From Candidatus Nitronauta litoralis (GTDB lineage Bacteria; Nitrospinota; Nitrospinia; Nitrospinales; Nitrospinaceae), in contig CP048685.1 in the NCBI GenBank assembly GCA_015698285.1, positions 806,001 to 870,000 of the forward strand: a DNA stretch of 64,000 nucleotides, given 5' to 3'. The notes below the pieces were generated by a model. That model was not told where the DNA came from. It saw only the letters and a program-made list of their open reading frames with translations, and did not search any database. The translations under genes and the position numbers were made by a program. This document shows positions 50,191 through 60,157 of this stretch, piece after piece. Each line of letters begins with the position of its first letter. Position 1 is the stretch's first letter.

Positions 50191-51444
50191 TCAAAAATGA
50201 TATTGCAGTTCGATTTGCACAAGATCATCTTGACTTAGATTTACAAAAAAGTCTGACGGAGGTTGACTGAGAAACAGCCGCGCTTCGGCCTCCAATGTCC
50301 AGCGGTCGCCTATTCGGCGGCTGGCTTCCACCGAAACAAAACGCGCAGCGGTGTCGATGTCCTGAATCATCCCCAGTAATATTTCTGTGCTTTGCACATC
50401 GTTGAGTGCCAGTCGTGCACCGATGCCGATATCGTTTTCAAAGGGAGTCAGTGCATCGTCTCCACGCTCGTCAAACAGATACTCTCCGATCAGACCGAGG
50501 TCCCAGCCTTTGTCAAAAATCCCAAAGAGCGTGTACTCGAATCCGCCGGTCAGAGCAACATAGTTATCAGTTGCCGGACCCTGCCGGTTGCCTTGTCCGT
50601 TACGGTAAAGCGCCTCCAGTTTCCACAGCCAGGCATCGGCAACATAGGAAGCGTCAAGACTGACCTGATCGATCTGCTGATAGAGCAACCGACCCTGCGG
50701 CACTCCGGCGGCATTGGGCATGAACAGGAAAGACGGGTCCCGACTGGTACCGTGGAACCACGACAAACCGAGGTCGACGTCTTCGATCACGCGACTGTAA
50801 CGCACCGCGAAATCCTGATTCCATTCTTTAGCGCCACTTTCGTATAGAACATTGTCCGTGTCGAGTACAGTGCCGAACCGCAAACGTCCACCGCGTCCAG
50901 GAAAAGTGCGTTCGCGAAAATAAGGCAACCAGAACAAATCCACTGTGCCCCAGTCGCGGTCGATTGATAGATTGACCATGGGCTGGCCGAGCTTGGCTTC
51001 GGTATCGAAACTTTCGACGAGGTCGGTCTGATTGATAATGTCGACCAGGTGTGAAAACTCAGTTACGCCCCAGAACACGCGGCGCACGCCGAGCCTCAGT
51101 TCAAACTCGTCAGCGAGGTGCAGGTAGGTGGCTTCGCGCAGATCAAAATGGGTTCGACGCGAATCCTGCGAATCGAGCCGGAAAAATGGGGTGACCGCGA
51201 CACTGCTGCCCGATTCGAATTCGTGGTAGTACTCCGGACGCAGAACGAGAGAGACTCCATGGTCGCGCTGACCGGGGAACTGTGCTTCCTGGAAAAACAG
51301 GCGTGTCTGACCGCCAACGTAACCCGACAACTCGTGCGCCGTTGTTACTTCACCTGCGCCCACAAAAAAAACCACCGTGAGCAGCAATCGGGTGATCCAG
51401 CGGCTCCAAACGGCGGCCCCTGTTTTTAAATCGGAACCGTTCAT
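50191..51444 (-). CDS. Beta-barrel outer-membrane protein
   Basis: 417 residues: signal peptide region (about 15-37, ending T-A-H), then alternating strands throughout and a C-terminal Phe (L-Q-Y-H-F), the mark recognised by the barrel-assembly machinery. Strand examples include R-L-F-F-Q-E-A and F-R-L-D-S-Q-D near 40-85, and R-F-V-S-V-E-A-S-R near 370. I do not recognise a specific porin family; it may form a general or substrate-specific pore. It lies between the repeat island and the TPR-methyltransferase gene and seems to be transcribed alone. Confidence 0.8.
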   Translation of the reverse strand: MNGSDLKTGAAVWSRWITRLLLTVVFFVGAGEVTTAHELSGYVGGQTRLFFQEAQFPGQRDHGVSLVLRPEYYHEFESGSSVAVTPFFRLDSQDSRRTHFDLREATYLHLADEFELRLGVRRVFWGVTEFSHLVDIINQTDLVESFDTEAKLGQPMVNLSIDRDWGTVDLFWLPYFRERTFPGRGGRLRFGTVLDTDNVLYESGAKEWNQDFAVRYSRVIEDVDLGLSWFHGTSRDPSFLFMPNAAGVPQGRLLYQQIDQVSLDASYVADAWLWKLEALYRNGQGNRQGPATDNYVALTGGFEYTLFGIFDKGWDLGLIGEYLFDERGDDALTPFENDIGIGARLALNDVQSTEILLGMIQDIDTAARFVSVEASRRIGDRWTLEAEARLFLSQPPSDFFVNLSQDDLVQIELQYHF

Positions 51445-51505
51445 GTGTTCAGTATATCAAAAGGCCAGGTTAAGATTGGATGATGCTGCAAATTGAGAAA
51501 TGATT

Positions 51506-52552
51506 TTATTGAGCTCTAGACCTCAATACAAACAAATGACCGGGCAGGCCTTTACCGTATTCCTCACGGATATCCGTGGCCTGGCAGGCAGACACTTCAA
51601 ATTTAAACTGGTCTGCCAGTCGCTGGATGTAAAACATCGAATGAGAGTAGCGTCCTGAGGTCAACGCTTCAAAGTCGGGGCCCTCCACACTCTCGGTCGA
51701 GAACACAAACCAGGCTCCTGGCCTGGACCGCTCGACTACCTTTTCGAACAAGCCCTCGACCGCTCCAAGATAAATCAAAACATCGGTGGCGATGAACAAA
51801 TCATACGATTGCTCGACCGAATCCAGATGATGGTCAATGGAATCGTGAACCAGAGAATGGTAAACACCTTTTGCGCGGGCGCGTTCCAGCATGTTGGGTG
51901 CCAGATCGACTCCTTCGAGATGTTTGACCTGCGAACGAAACGCCAGGCCGGAAAGGCCCGTGCCGCACCCCATATCCAGTGCTGACTTCAGTCGTGGTGT
52001 TCCTTCGCGCAATGCACGCAGAAGTCGTGCCAGCTTTTCAGGCACGTTGTAACGCAGGCGGTGAACCAGGTGGTCGTCGAATCTTGACGCATAGGGATTG
52101 AAAAGAGACCGTACATAATCGTCTGGCGGTGAATCCGGATTGTCTCCCTTTAGCACCGCAATCAGATACTGCGCGCGCTGGTCTTCGGGGTTCAATTCCA
52201 GAGCCCGCTTAAAGGCGACAGACGCCTCATTCAGTTTTTTCTGGTCACGCAGGATATTGCCGAGGTCGTACCACCCTTCCGCATCGTCCGGATGGGCTTT
52301 CACCAGATATTTCAGGCAAGCTTCCGCCTCTTGCAGCTTACCGATCTCACGGCACAACCGACTTGAAAGTGTCAGGGCTCCTGCATGTTCCGGTTTCAGG
52401 GCCAACAGTTTTTTTAAATAATCCTCGCCCTTCTTGAGATCACCCAGTTCAAAACAATACACGCCCAATTTATACAGAGCATCAATTGAACCGGGATGTT
52501 CCTTGAGCTGGCTTTTTAACAATTCTAAATCGGGATTTGTTTGGGTAGACAA
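51506..52552 (-). CDS. TPR-containing SAM methyltransferase
   Basis: 348 residues if translation starts at the TTG at 52552 (S-T-Q-T-N-P-D follows). The frame opens further to an ATG at 52654 but the extra 34 residues are antisense to the CPxCG gene and unlike the domain. Four TPR motifs (about 5-140) precede a class I methyltransferase ([12 protein letters not shown] near 195, [11 protein letters not shown] near 245). This TPR-methyltransferase pairing is a known group; its substrate is unknown. The start is the weak point. Confidence 0.84.
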   Translation of the reverse strand: MSTQTNPDLELLKSQLKEHPGSIDALYKLGVYCFELGDLKKGEDYLKKLLALKPEHAGALTLSSRLCREIGKLQEAEACLKYLVKAHPDDAEGWYDLGNILRDQKKLNEASVAFKRALELNPEDQRAQYLIAVLKGDNPDSPPDDYVRSLFNPYASRFDDHLVHRLRYNVPEKLARLLRALREGTPRLKSALDMGCGTGLSGLAFRSQVKHLEGVDLAPNMLERARAKGVYHSLVHDSIDHHLDSVEQSYDLFIATDVLIYLGAVEGLFEKVVERSRPGAWFVFSTESVEGPDFEALTSGRYSHSMFYIQRLADQFKFEVSACQATDIREEYGKGLPGHLFVLRSRAQ

Positions 52553-52642
52553 AAGGTTGGCCAGGAATCTTTTTATTATAAAATGGTCATGATACCCGCA
52601 CCGGGTGTTGGGTGCAATGCAGACAAAGGACTGAGACGTAAA

Positions 52643-52825
52643 ATGGACGAACATGAATTTGCATGTCCCTATTGTGGCGAGTTGATATCAATGTTGCTCG
52701 ATCTGTCGGCTGGCGGGCAGGAATACGTTGAAGATTGCGAAGTGTGCTGTCGTCCGATCCAGATCGCATATGGTGTTGAAGAGGGAGAGCTGACCTGGTT
52801 CCAGGCCGGAAGCAATTCCATGTAG
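52643..52825 (+). CDS. Small CPxCG cysteine-rich protein
   Basis: 60 residues from the ATG at 52643, with C-P-Y-C-G at residues 8-12 and C-E-V-C-C at 33-37: a compact zinc-ribbon of the CPXCG cysteine-rich family. Role unknown. An AAAGGA ribosome site lies 13 bases upstream. The frame extends upstream to 52541 but those residues are not conserved in style. Overlaps, on the opposite strand, the possible long N-terminus of the TPR-methyltransferase. Confidence 0.82.
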   Translation: MDEHEFACPYCGELISMLLDLSAGGQEYVEDCEVCCRPIQIAYGVEEGELTWFQAGSNSM

Positions 52826-53025
52826 TTTTTGTTTGGCAACAAGATGGGTGGCTGGCGCACGGCCAACTAAAAACTTGCGCGATTGGCTCAATAATCCTTG
52901 CTGATTCACGCCACCCTTCCGGAAAGTGACCCAAAAGTGAAATTTATTAGTGTCCCGGTTATACAGCCAAACGGTTGTCTGTTACGCAACGGCGAGAGGC
53001 CGCAAAGTGGTTTATAATCCAGCGG

Positions 53026-54015
53026 ATGGATGACCTTGAAAAACCCACTTTAAATAAGACCGAACTTTTTTTCACAAAGCTGGCCAACGCCTTCCCGATC
53101 TTGGTGGTGGTGGGTGCGGCGCTGGCATTAATCGAACCACGCACGGCGACCTGGTTTCAACCGACGTGGATTCCCTACTTCCTCGGCCTCATCATGCTCA
53201 GTATGGGGCTGACTCTGACCTGGCAGGATTTTTTGCGCGTGCTCGAGTTACCGCGCGCTGTGTTCATCGGGGTTGGCCTTCAGTACGGGGTGATGCCCTG
53301 TCTCGGTTTTTTTCTTGCACACTGGTTCGATCTGCCACCGGACTTCATGATCGGCCTCGTCCTGGTCGCGTGCTGCCCAGGCGGCACCGCCTCCAACGTG
53401 GTGTGTTTCATCGCAAGATTAAATGTGGCCCTTTCGGTTACGCTCACCACCTGCTCAACATTACTGGCCGTCATCATCACGCCATTGCTCACCACCTGGC
53501 TGGTTTCAGCGATTTCCGAAAGCCTAATGGGCCGTGCCATAGAGGTGAACACGATTGGCTTATTAATCAACACCTTTCAGGTTGTGGTGTTGCCGGTTAT
53601 GGCCGGGGTTGTCATCAACCACTTCTTTCACCGGCAGGTTGCGAAGATCACACCCTACACACCCTTATTAGCCGTCCTGTCTATCGTTTTCATCGTCGAC
53701 TTTATCCTTGCCGTTAAAAAAGATGCGATTTTGCAAAGCGGCGGACCTCTCTTGATGGCGATAGTCATCCTGCATGCACTGGGGTTTGGCCTCGGCTACG
53801 GGTTATCGCGTTTAATGGGCCGACCCGATGGAGACGCCCGCACGATATCCGTGGAGGTGGGCATGCAGAATTCGGGGCTGGCAACGGAACTGGCGCGTAA
53901 CAACTTCGCAGCTTTCGGCCTAGCTACGGTACCCGGTGCAATATCCGCCCTGACCCATTGTATTTTAGGCAGTATCGTTGCAGGAATATCAAGAAGGTTT
54001 CCCACTCAAAAGTGA
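53026..54015 (+). CDS. Bile acid:sodium symporter (BASS) family transporter
   Basis: 329 residues from the ATG at 53026; a TTG at 52975 would add 17 residues. About nine to ten hydrophobic helices cover the length. Family signatures are L-S-M-G-L-T-L-T-W-Q-D-F near residue 60 and C-C-P-G-G-T-A-S-N-V-V near 113, plus V-E-V-G-M-Q-N-S-G-L-A near 285, the sodium-coupled crossover region. Inner membrane. Substrates in bacteria include pantoate/pyruvate-type anions as well as bile acids, so no substrate is assigned. Confidence 0.92.
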   Translation: MDDLEKPTLNKTELFFTKLANAFPILVVVGAALALIEPRTATWFQPTWIPYFLGLIMLSMGLTLTWQDFLRVLELPRAVFIGVGLQYGVMPCLGFFLAHWFDLPPDFMIGLVLVACCPGGTASNVVCFIARLNVALSVTLTTCSTLLAVIITPLLTTWLVSAISESLMGRAIEVNTIGLLINTFQVVVLPVMAGVVINHFFHRQVAKITPYTPLLAVLSIVFIVDFILAVKKDAILQSGGPLLMAIVILHALGFGLGYGLSRLMGRPDGDARTISVEVGMQNSGLATELARNNFAAFGLATVPGAISALTHCILGSIVAGISRRFPTQK

Positions 54016-54136
54016 AACAAAAAGGTAACCGGACCATTTAAGTACAGCCCCTTCGAAACAAAAAAGGTTATGATTAAAAAGCCCAAATCGAAAACAGGTC
54101 TGATTTAAAGACAATATATAAAAGGATATTATTTCT

Positions 54137-55921
54137 GTGAAAAGACATCTTTGGCTCGTAGTTCTTCTTTTCTGGCTCGCGGGTGTTGCTCCCGCCATTG
54201 CTGAAAAGCCTGCCGAACCATCCAAATCTGCTGAGACCAGTAAACCTGAAGAAACGCCGGAGCCCTCCGACCCTCCAAAACCCCAATTTGGCCCCAGCCC
54301 AATTCATAAAATCCAGTTTCAGTTGCTGCAAATTTCTAAAAGGAAGTTGGTAATTCAGAAGGAATTGGAGGATTTGGGAAAACGTGATCCCTCTAAACTT
54401 GTGCTGGGTCGAATAAATGAGCTCCAAGCCGAAATGGGTAATCTAATCGAAACCTATGAAGCCCTTGCCACGCAGATTCCAAAAGAAGACATTTCCAAAG
54501 ATGAAATGGCCCGGAAGGGGTGGATGGAGGAACTACAGGATATTACCCGGCCCATACTAAACTCGTTAAAAGATTTTTCAGCACGTCCCAGAAAAATTGA
54601 TAATTTGAAAGCACAAATTCTATCGCTCCAAAATAAAATCCAGGCCTATGAAAAAGCACGAAAGCATATTGTGGCCTTGGAGGAATTAAAATTAAATGGC
54701 TTCACCCTCGATGAAGACGATAAAAAGAAATCAATAACCCAGCAAGATGTATTGCAAAAATTCCAGGAGGAACTAGCCAAACTTAAAGACCAGTACGATC
54801 CTGAGATCCTGAAGCTGGAACTGGAGGAGGCCCAAAGGACGCTTCAAAATCTGCAATCATCCAACCAGAATCTTTTTTCCCTGATTGGCCAGGCCATTAC
54901 CGAATTTATGAGCGTTCGGGGCCGGAATTTTCTGGTCGCCCTGACCTTCCTGTTTGGCCTGGGATGGCTCCTCACTCTTGTTTATAAAACGATTGAATCA
55001 AAAACCCAGTTGCTGAATAGAATTAACCGGTCGGCAAGGAAGTTTATTAAAGCGATCTATTTCCTGGTCATTTTCCTGATTTCATTTTCAGCAAGTCTGT
55101 TCACCTTGTATTTGTTTGATGACTGGCTGTTATTGAGTTTACTTTTTCTGGTCCTGGTTGCTTTCGCCTGGACCTCCCGGCAATTTATTCCAAAATTTGT
55201 CCAGGAACTAAAACTTATTCTAAACTTAGGTACCGTGCGAGAAGGTGAGCGCTTGTTCTATGAGGGGATTCCCTGGCTGGTTAAGGAGATTGGTTTTCAC
55301 GTCACCCTGCACAATCCACGGTTGGATGGTGGAATAATCAGGGTGCCTGTCGGAAAAATGATTGGACTGTCTTCCCGGCAATTTGTCAAAGAGGAAGAAT
55401 GGTTTCCTACAAAGCAGGGAGATTGGATATTTTTTCAAGATGAAACATTTGGCCAGATAGCCAGTCAGACCCCTGAGCAGGTTATTCTCATCAATAAACT
55501 TGCAAGACAGGTTTACTTGACCCCGGAATTTTTAACCATGAAACCCAGAAACATTTCCGGGGGCTATGCCATAGTGATTAAATTTGGTTTGGACTATTCG
55601 CTTCAAAAAAACATTTGTGAGGACATACCAAATTTGTTCTTAGAAAACCTTGAGGAAGAGTTTAAAGACCATTTTGAATCCAAACCTCCTGTCTTTTCGT
55701 TTATTAAAGTCAAGTTCGACACAGCCGGACCCAGTTCTTTGGATCTGGTTGTATTGGTGGGAGTCAACGCAAACCAGGGAGAGAGTTATTTTTCCCTTAG
55801 ACGGGACGTTAATAAAGTTCTTGTGGAAGTGTGTAATAGAGAGGGCTACATCATTCCGTTTAACCAAATGACGGTCACCATGGCCCCTGATGATTCAACT
55901 GAAAGTTTTTCAGATAAATAA
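54137..55921 (+). CDS. MscS-family mechanosensitive channel-like protein
   Basis: 594 residues, starting at GTG with an AAAGGA site. Signal peptide (about 1-22), a Pro/Glu/Ser-rich then coiled-coil periplasmic region (about 55-240), four hydrophobic segments between about 255 and 355, and an MscS-like beta domain with R-E-G-E-R-L-F-Y-E-G-I-P-W near residue 370 and V-T-L-H-N-P-R. The usual glycine/alanine-rich pore helix is not obvious, so gating may differ from MscS. It is followed 30 bases on by the ZntB-like transporter gene, suggesting shared ion homeostasis. Confidence 0.8.
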   Translation: MKRHLWLVVLLFWLAGVAPAIAEKPAEPSKSAETSKPEETPEPSDPPKPQFGPSPIHKIQFQLLQISKRKLVIQKELEDLGKRDPSKLVLGRINELQAEMGNLIETYEALATQIPKEDISKDEMARKGWMEELQDITRPILNSLKDFSARPRKIDNLKAQILSLQNKIQAYEKARKHIVALEELKLNGFTLDEDDKKKSITQQDVLQKFQEELAKLKDQYDPEILKLELEEAQRTLQNLQSSNQNLFSLIGQAITEFMSVRGRNFLVALTFLFGLGWLLTLVYKTIESKTQLLNRINRSARKFIKAIYFLVIFLISFSASLFTLYLFDDWLLLSLLFLVLVAFAWTSRQFIPKFVQELKLILNLGTVREGERLFYEGIPWLVKEIGFHVTLHNPRLDGGIIRVPVGKMIGLSSRQFVKEEEWFPTKQGDWIFFQDETFGQIASQTPEQVILINKLARQVYLTPEFLTMKPRNISGGYAIVIKFGLDYSLQKNICEDIPNLFLENLEEEFKDHFESKPPVFSFIKVKFDTAGPSSLDLVVLVGVNANQGESYFSLRRDVNKVLVEVCNREGYIIPFNQMTVTMAPDDSTESFSDK

Positions 55922-55951
55922 ATTCCATTCGATAAGGAAATTCATTTAATT

Positions 55952-56917
55952 ATGGATGGTTTGATTCATTCTTACTTTATTGATGAAAATGGAAAGGGGT
56001 CGCCAACGGACCTCGACCAGTTTTCGAAAGATATTTTGGACAGGGGTTTTAAATGGGTCCATCTGGATTACAGCAACCCAATTTCCCGAGACTGGATCCT
56101 GAATAAAAGCGGGCTGGATGAAGTTATGGCCGAGGCCCTTCTGGCAGAAGCAACCCGCCCCCGCTGCCTGGTAAACAAAAAAGGGATACTACTCATTTTG
56201 AGAGGCATCAGTCCCAACGAAGACGATGAGCCTCAGGACATGGTTTCCCTGCGCCTGTGGCTGGAACCCGACAAAATAATTTCCGTCAGGAAATACAAAC
56301 TAGGAGTTATGGAGGATATTTCCAAAACAATTGAAATGGGAAGGGGGCCTGTAGATACCTGCGATTTTATTTATTCAATGCTGGATTTTTTGATCGAGCC
56401 AATTTCTGAGGCCGTCCTCGATATTGACGAAAAACTGGACAATTTTGAAAATCAAATCATCACCACACAGAATTTTGATTTCAGGATGGCATTGTCTGAA
56501 ATCAGAAAAAGGATTATTGAACTGCGTAGATACCTTGGCCCACAAAAAGAAGCCTTGTTCCGCCTGGGAATGGAAAGCGCATTCTGGGGCAAAGAGGCTG
56601 ACCGTGCCAGGATAAGGGAGATGACTGACCGGTTAACCCGTTATGTAGAAGATCTGGACTCCATGGGAAAACGAGCCACAATTATTCATGAGGAATTGGC
56701 AGGGCAGTTAACCGAGCAAATCAATAACAGGGTCTATATATTCTCAATTATCGCCGCAATTTTTATTCCCTTATCGTTTTTAACAGGATTACTGGGAATA
56801 AACGTTGATGGAATTCCAGGATCAAAAAATGACCAGGCCTTCTGGATAGTATGTTTTCTTCTTATTGTTATTTGTTTAGGACAAATTATTTTTCTTAAAG
56901 TAAAAAAATGGTTCTGA
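55952..56917 (+). CDS. CorA-family metal ion transporter, ZntB-like
   Basis: 321 residues. A cytosolic N-terminal domain (about 1-255) with a long helix, then two membrane helices at the C-terminus. The pore-end signature reads L-L-G-I-N-V-D-G-I-P-G, where magnesium CorA has G-M-N; G-I-N or G-V-N with the following G-I-P is typical of ZntB zinc transporters. It forms a pentamer in the family. Good AAGGAA ribosome site. Located directly after the MscS-like gene. Confidence 0.92.
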   Translation: MDGLIHSYFIDENGKGSPTDLDQFSKDILDRGFKWVHLDYSNPISRDWILNKSGLDEVMAEALLAEATRPRCLVNKKGILLILRGISPNEDDEPQDMVSLRLWLEPDKIISVRKYKLGVMEDISKTIEMGRGPVDTCDFIYSMLDFLIEPISEAVLDIDEKLDNFENQIITTQNFDFRMALSEIRKRIIELRRYLGPQKEALFRLGMESAFWGKEADRARIREMTDRLTRYVEDLDSMGKRATIIHEELAGQLTEQINNRVYIFSIIAAIFIPLSFLTGLLGINVDGIPGSKNDQAFWIVCFLLIVICLGQIIFLKVKKWF

Positions 56918-57054
56918 TTTAACCTCAGGCATGTAAGAAACTCACCATCCTCACTGCAAAACTTTCCCGCCGGGCAGCGCCTTTAACAAATCTGCCCTCT
57001 GGTTCTTTCATTTTTTCAATCGCTCGTGCGGTGATGCCTGACGATCTCACCGTT

Positions 57055-58113
57055 CTATAACTCAAGCATCTCTGAAGTGATAATCGATTCTGCCGGAATA
57101 TTCTGAATCACCGGTTTTCCCAAAATGGTTTCGACTTGCTCAGCCGGAATGCCTGTCCCCGGTCTTTTAAATACCAGCATCTCGCGCGTCAATTTTGCTC
57201 CCGCATCAATGTGGATTTTTGAAACAACACTGCGTCGCGCTCCTTTTTTGGTTTCGAGTTCCGAGTCCTGTGGCACTTTTTTACCATCGCCCAAAGCAGC
57301 CGCTGTTTGATCCAGTACACTTTTCAACTTGCGCAAACCATCCGGATCGAGTGACACCTTTTGATCCGGGCCAGGCAGGTTGCTGTCCGTCGTAAAGTGT
57401 TTCTCGATTATCGACGCACCCAGGGCGGCAGCCAAAACCGAGGAATCGGGTTCCATAGTATGGTCGGATAACCCAACAGGCACTTGAAACCTGTCATGGA
57501 GTTGTTTGAGGACACGCAGGTTCATCTCTTCAGGCCTCGAGGGGTAATTGGAAACACAATGGAGTAAAACCACACGGTCTGCCCCGGCTCCCCTTAAAAC
57601 ATCCATTGCTTTTTCCACTTCCTCTTCCGTGGCCATACCGGAAGACAACACGACAGGAACTCCTGCGCCAGCTGCGGCCTTCAGAAGTTCGTGGTGAGTG
57701 AGGTCCCCGGATGCGATTTTGATCGCCCCCATTCCCAACTCCATCAACATGGCAAGTGAGCCCTCATCAAAGGGAGTGGAAAACAATGGGATCCCAATCT
57801 CTTTCGCAAATGAAAACAGGCGGGCATAATCGTCGCGCGAAAGCTGGAAACGCTCCCAGAACTCATGGAACGGAATCTCAGAACCTGGATCGTCCGGATC
57901 GATGGCATGAAAGGTTTTCGCGTAAAGCTCGGTGCCGATGAAAGTCTGAAGTTTTACCGCATCGGCCCCACAATCTTTTGCCAAACAGATCATCTCCTCT
58001 GCAAGAACCACATCCCCATTATGGTTAAAACCAATTTCCGCCACAATTAAAGGAGGTGTCTCTGCCGCACCAATCTTTTTGCCAAGAAACTCAAACTCTT
58101 TTTGAAAATTCAT
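57055..58113 (-). CDS. NeuB-family nonulosonic acid synthase with SAF domain
   Basis: 352 residues from the ATG at 58113, preceded by GGGAGGAAAAA; an upstream ATG at 58140 lies before that site. The TIM-barrel begins V-A-E-I-G-F-N-H-N-G-D and has K-L-Q-T-F, F-S-T-P-F-D, K-I-A-S-G-D and C-V-S-N-Y-P-S motifs; the C-terminal antifreeze-like SAF domain covers about 285-350 (A-R-R-S-V, then R-P-G-T-G-I). Enzymes of this family join phosphoenolpyruvate to a hexose to make sialic, legionaminic or pseudaminic acid. Which product is not clear. It follows the flippase gene by 23 bases. Confidence 0.92.
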   Translation of the reverse strand: MNFQKEFEFLGKKIGAAETPPLIVAEIGFNHNGDVVLAEEMICLAKDCGADAVKLQTFIGTELYAKTFHAIDPDDPGSEIPFHEFWERFQLSRDDYARLFSFAKEIGIPLFSTPFDEGSLAMLMELGMGAIKIASGDLTHHELLKAAAGAGVPVVLSSGMATEEEVEKAMDVLRGAGADRVVLLHCVSNYPSRPEEMNLRVLKQLHDRFQVPVGLSDHTMEPDSSVLAAALGASIIEKHFTTDSNLPGPDQKVSLDPDGLRKLKSVLDQTAAALGDGKKVPQDSELETKKGARRSVVSKIHIDAGAKLTREMLVFKRPGTGIPAEQVETILGKPVIQNIPAESIITSEMLEL

Positions 58114-58136
58114 TTTTTCCTCCCTTTTAGGGAAGT

Positions 58137-59762
58137 TCATAGAAAACCTATCTTTTTTATTTTAACAAACCATTGGACCCTGGCGGCAAGTTTTGGAGAA
58201 ACCGTATGGGCCCAATCCACCACCTCCGGCGGCAATGGTTTCACCCAGAGGGTGAAAAGCAAAAACGTCATGGCAAAGGACAAGATTTGAAACCCCAGGG
58301 CAGGAATTCCGGGTCCGAACATCAACCAGCCGGGAATCAATGCTGTTAACGACACCAGCACCACCAATATGAGCGGGTAAAGCAACGCACCAGACCGAAC
58401 GCTGGCACGCATGGCGAATAATTGCCGAATCACCATGTAAACCATCACAGAACCTGTAGCAAGAGCGGCCCCTGTCTCTCCATACAAGGGAATCCAGAGC
58501 ACATCGAGGATCAGGTTCCACACACTCCCTTCAAAACTGATGAGCAAAGCTGTTTTTCTTTTATGCAAAACGAACAATGCAAAGTTATTCAGGTCTGATC
58601 CCAGTATTGCCGCAATCAACAGATAGGTCACATAAATCCGGAACACATTTGCCACGGGGGCGAACTCGGTTCCAAACAGACCTGAAACAATCTCCGGCGC
58701 AAAACAAAATGCAAACACTCCAACCGGCGCTGTGATCCAGGCGCAAAAGGCAATGGTCATCTGCCAGGTGGAAGACAAACCGGGTGCACCATCACGCGCA
58801 TACGATTCTGAATAAAGCGACTGTGCAAGCTGGCCGAGCCCCATCAACGCGAACACAACCATTGCCCCAAGGGAAGTTGCCAGATGGTAATAACCGATGC
58901 CTGCCCTGGAAACCTCGAAATAATTCATCAACATGATGTCGCTTTGGGTCCAAAGCCCAATACTGAGCAGGTTGATGCCGTAAACAGTCCAGGCCAGGCT
59001 GCGCACCTCTTCCATGGGAGTTTCTTTTACCGGACCCGATATATGAGGCCGTGCCAGCTGGATATAAAACATCAACTGAGCCAGTGTCGACAAAATGTAG
59101 GCGAACAGGATGCCCCAGATCCCCCAATCGAACATGATGAACATGACCAGAAGGAATAGATTGAAACAGGCGTTGAGGCTTTCGGCGATCGTGACCACAC
59201 GAAATCGCACCAGGGTCATGAACAACGTACCGAACATGGAATTCAGTGTGACTGCGATGAAATACAAAACTATGGCGGGTCGGTAAGCAATAATTTCCGG
59301 AACCTTGGCCCAGTCTGCATAAGCTGGCAGCAATCCGTATAACAGGCTGGCAAATATAAGGGTCGTTACAACCCTCCAGGCCAACACTTTTTTCAAAAGT
59401 GCTCGACCTTCAGACCCGGTTGGATCGTGCACATTAAGTTCGGGCAGTTTTTTGTTGAGCATCCCTTCCAACCCAAGGGTATTGAGCAGACGAACGAACG
59501 CCGGTACCACCAGGATTGAAGCATAGATCCCCAGACCTTCCGCCCCAAGATATCGGGAGATCAGGATGGACAGGGCAAAGTAGATCATCTGGACGAAAAT
59601 TTTTCCGCCCACATTCCAGAACGCGTTGGTGATGAATCGATGGAGGAGGGTCAAGGGTTTTTGCAGGCCTGTACTGGCCAGGAAAGGTCTGCCAATCGGC
59701 AGGGAATCGGAGAATCCGGAACAATCCGTGACTTTCAATTGCTTTTTTCCCGGACGGTCCAC
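58137..59762 (-). CDS. Polysaccharide flippase (Wzx/MATE-MOP family)
   Basis: 541 residues with about 14 hydrophobic helices and the polysaccharide-biosynthesis pattern F-W-N-V-G-G-K-I near residue 47 and I-L-I-S-R-Y-L-G-A-E-G-L-G-I near 68. It flips lipid-linked sugar units across the inner membrane. The first 35 residues before the first helix are unusually long for the family; an internal start is possible. Upstream of the NeuB-family gene in one operon. Confidence 0.88.
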   Translation of the reverse strand: MDRPGKKQLKVTDCSGFSDSLPIGRPFLASTGLQKPLTLLHRFITNAFWNVGGKIFVQMIYFALSILISRYLGAEGLGIYASILVVPAFVRLLNTLGLEGMLNKKLPELNVHDPTGSEGRALLKKVLAWRVVTTLIFASLLYGLLPAYADWAKVPEIIAYRPAIVLYFIAVTLNSMFGTLFMTLVRFRVVTIAESLNACFNLFLLVMFIMFDWGIWGILFAYILSTLAQLMFYIQLARPHISGPVKETPMEEVRSLAWTVYGINLLSIGLWTQSDIMLMNYFEVSRAGIGYYHLATSLGAMVVFALMGLGQLAQSLYSESYARDGAPGLSSTWQMTIAFCAWITAPVGVFAFCFAPEIVSGLFGTEFAPVANVFRIYVTYLLIAAILGSDLNNFALFVLHKRKTALLISFEGSVWNLILDVLWIPLYGETGAALATGSVMVYMVIRQLFAMRASVRSGALLYPLILVVLVSLTALIPGWLMFGPGIPALGFQILSFAMTFLLFTLWVKPLPPEVVDWAHTVSPKLAARVQWFVKIKKIGFL

Positions 59763-59822
59763 TATTATACACTATGCTTTTGATTATGATTCAGGAACAC
59801 TTGCAGCAAAGGAGTAACGACG

Positions 59823-60104
59823 GTGGGACAATTCAATGTTCTGTTAGCCGCTGAATTTCACAACCTGAACGAAGAGTTGGTCAAGGAACGCGACCAACGA
59901 CTGGAAGAAGCCTGTTTCGAAAGAATTCCCACGATTGCAGAAGCCTGGGAAATTGCTGTTGAGGCTGTGGACGAAGCGGAAGCCAAAAATGATGCCATCG
60001 GGAAGTTCACCGATGCAATAAGAACTTATCCTTGTGAACTCAAGCTGGTTGTTCAGGCAGGGACCAGCCAGATCCTGCGCCGTAAAAAAGTTTTTGAGCC
60101 GTAA
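59823..60104 (+). CDS. Small acidic hypothetical protein
   Basis: 93 residues, starting at GTG after a good AAGGAG site. Largely helical and acidic at first (E-E-L-V-K-E-R-D-Q-R-L-E-E-A), ending in a basic tail (R-R-K-K-V-F-E-P). The tail and stop codon fall in a 19-base-spaced direct repeat of GCCGTAAAAAAGTTTT, so the C-terminus may have been changed by a recent duplication. No family recognised. Confidence 0.65.
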   Translation: MGQFNVLLAAEFHNLNEELVKERDQRLEEACFERIPTIAEAWEIAVEAVDEAEAKNDAIGKFTDAIRTYPCELKLVVQAGTSQILRRKKVFEP

Positions 60105-60113
60105 AAAAGTTTT
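60079..60113. repeat. 16-base direct repeat across a stop codon
   Basis: GCCGTAAAAAAGTTTT at 60079-60094 and again at 60098-60113, offset 19 bases. The second copy supplies the TAA stop (60102-60104). Confidence 0.85.
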
Positions 60114-60128
60114 AAAGCTGTTTTTTAG

Positions 60129-60157
60129 AATCCCGGAGGCTGGGACTCTTTTTATTT
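60129..60157 (+). terminator. Weak intrinsic terminator after the small gene
   Basis: A short TCCC...GGGA stem with loop GGAGGCT is followed by CTCTTTTTATTT. Short stem, so only a possible terminator. Confidence 0.35.
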
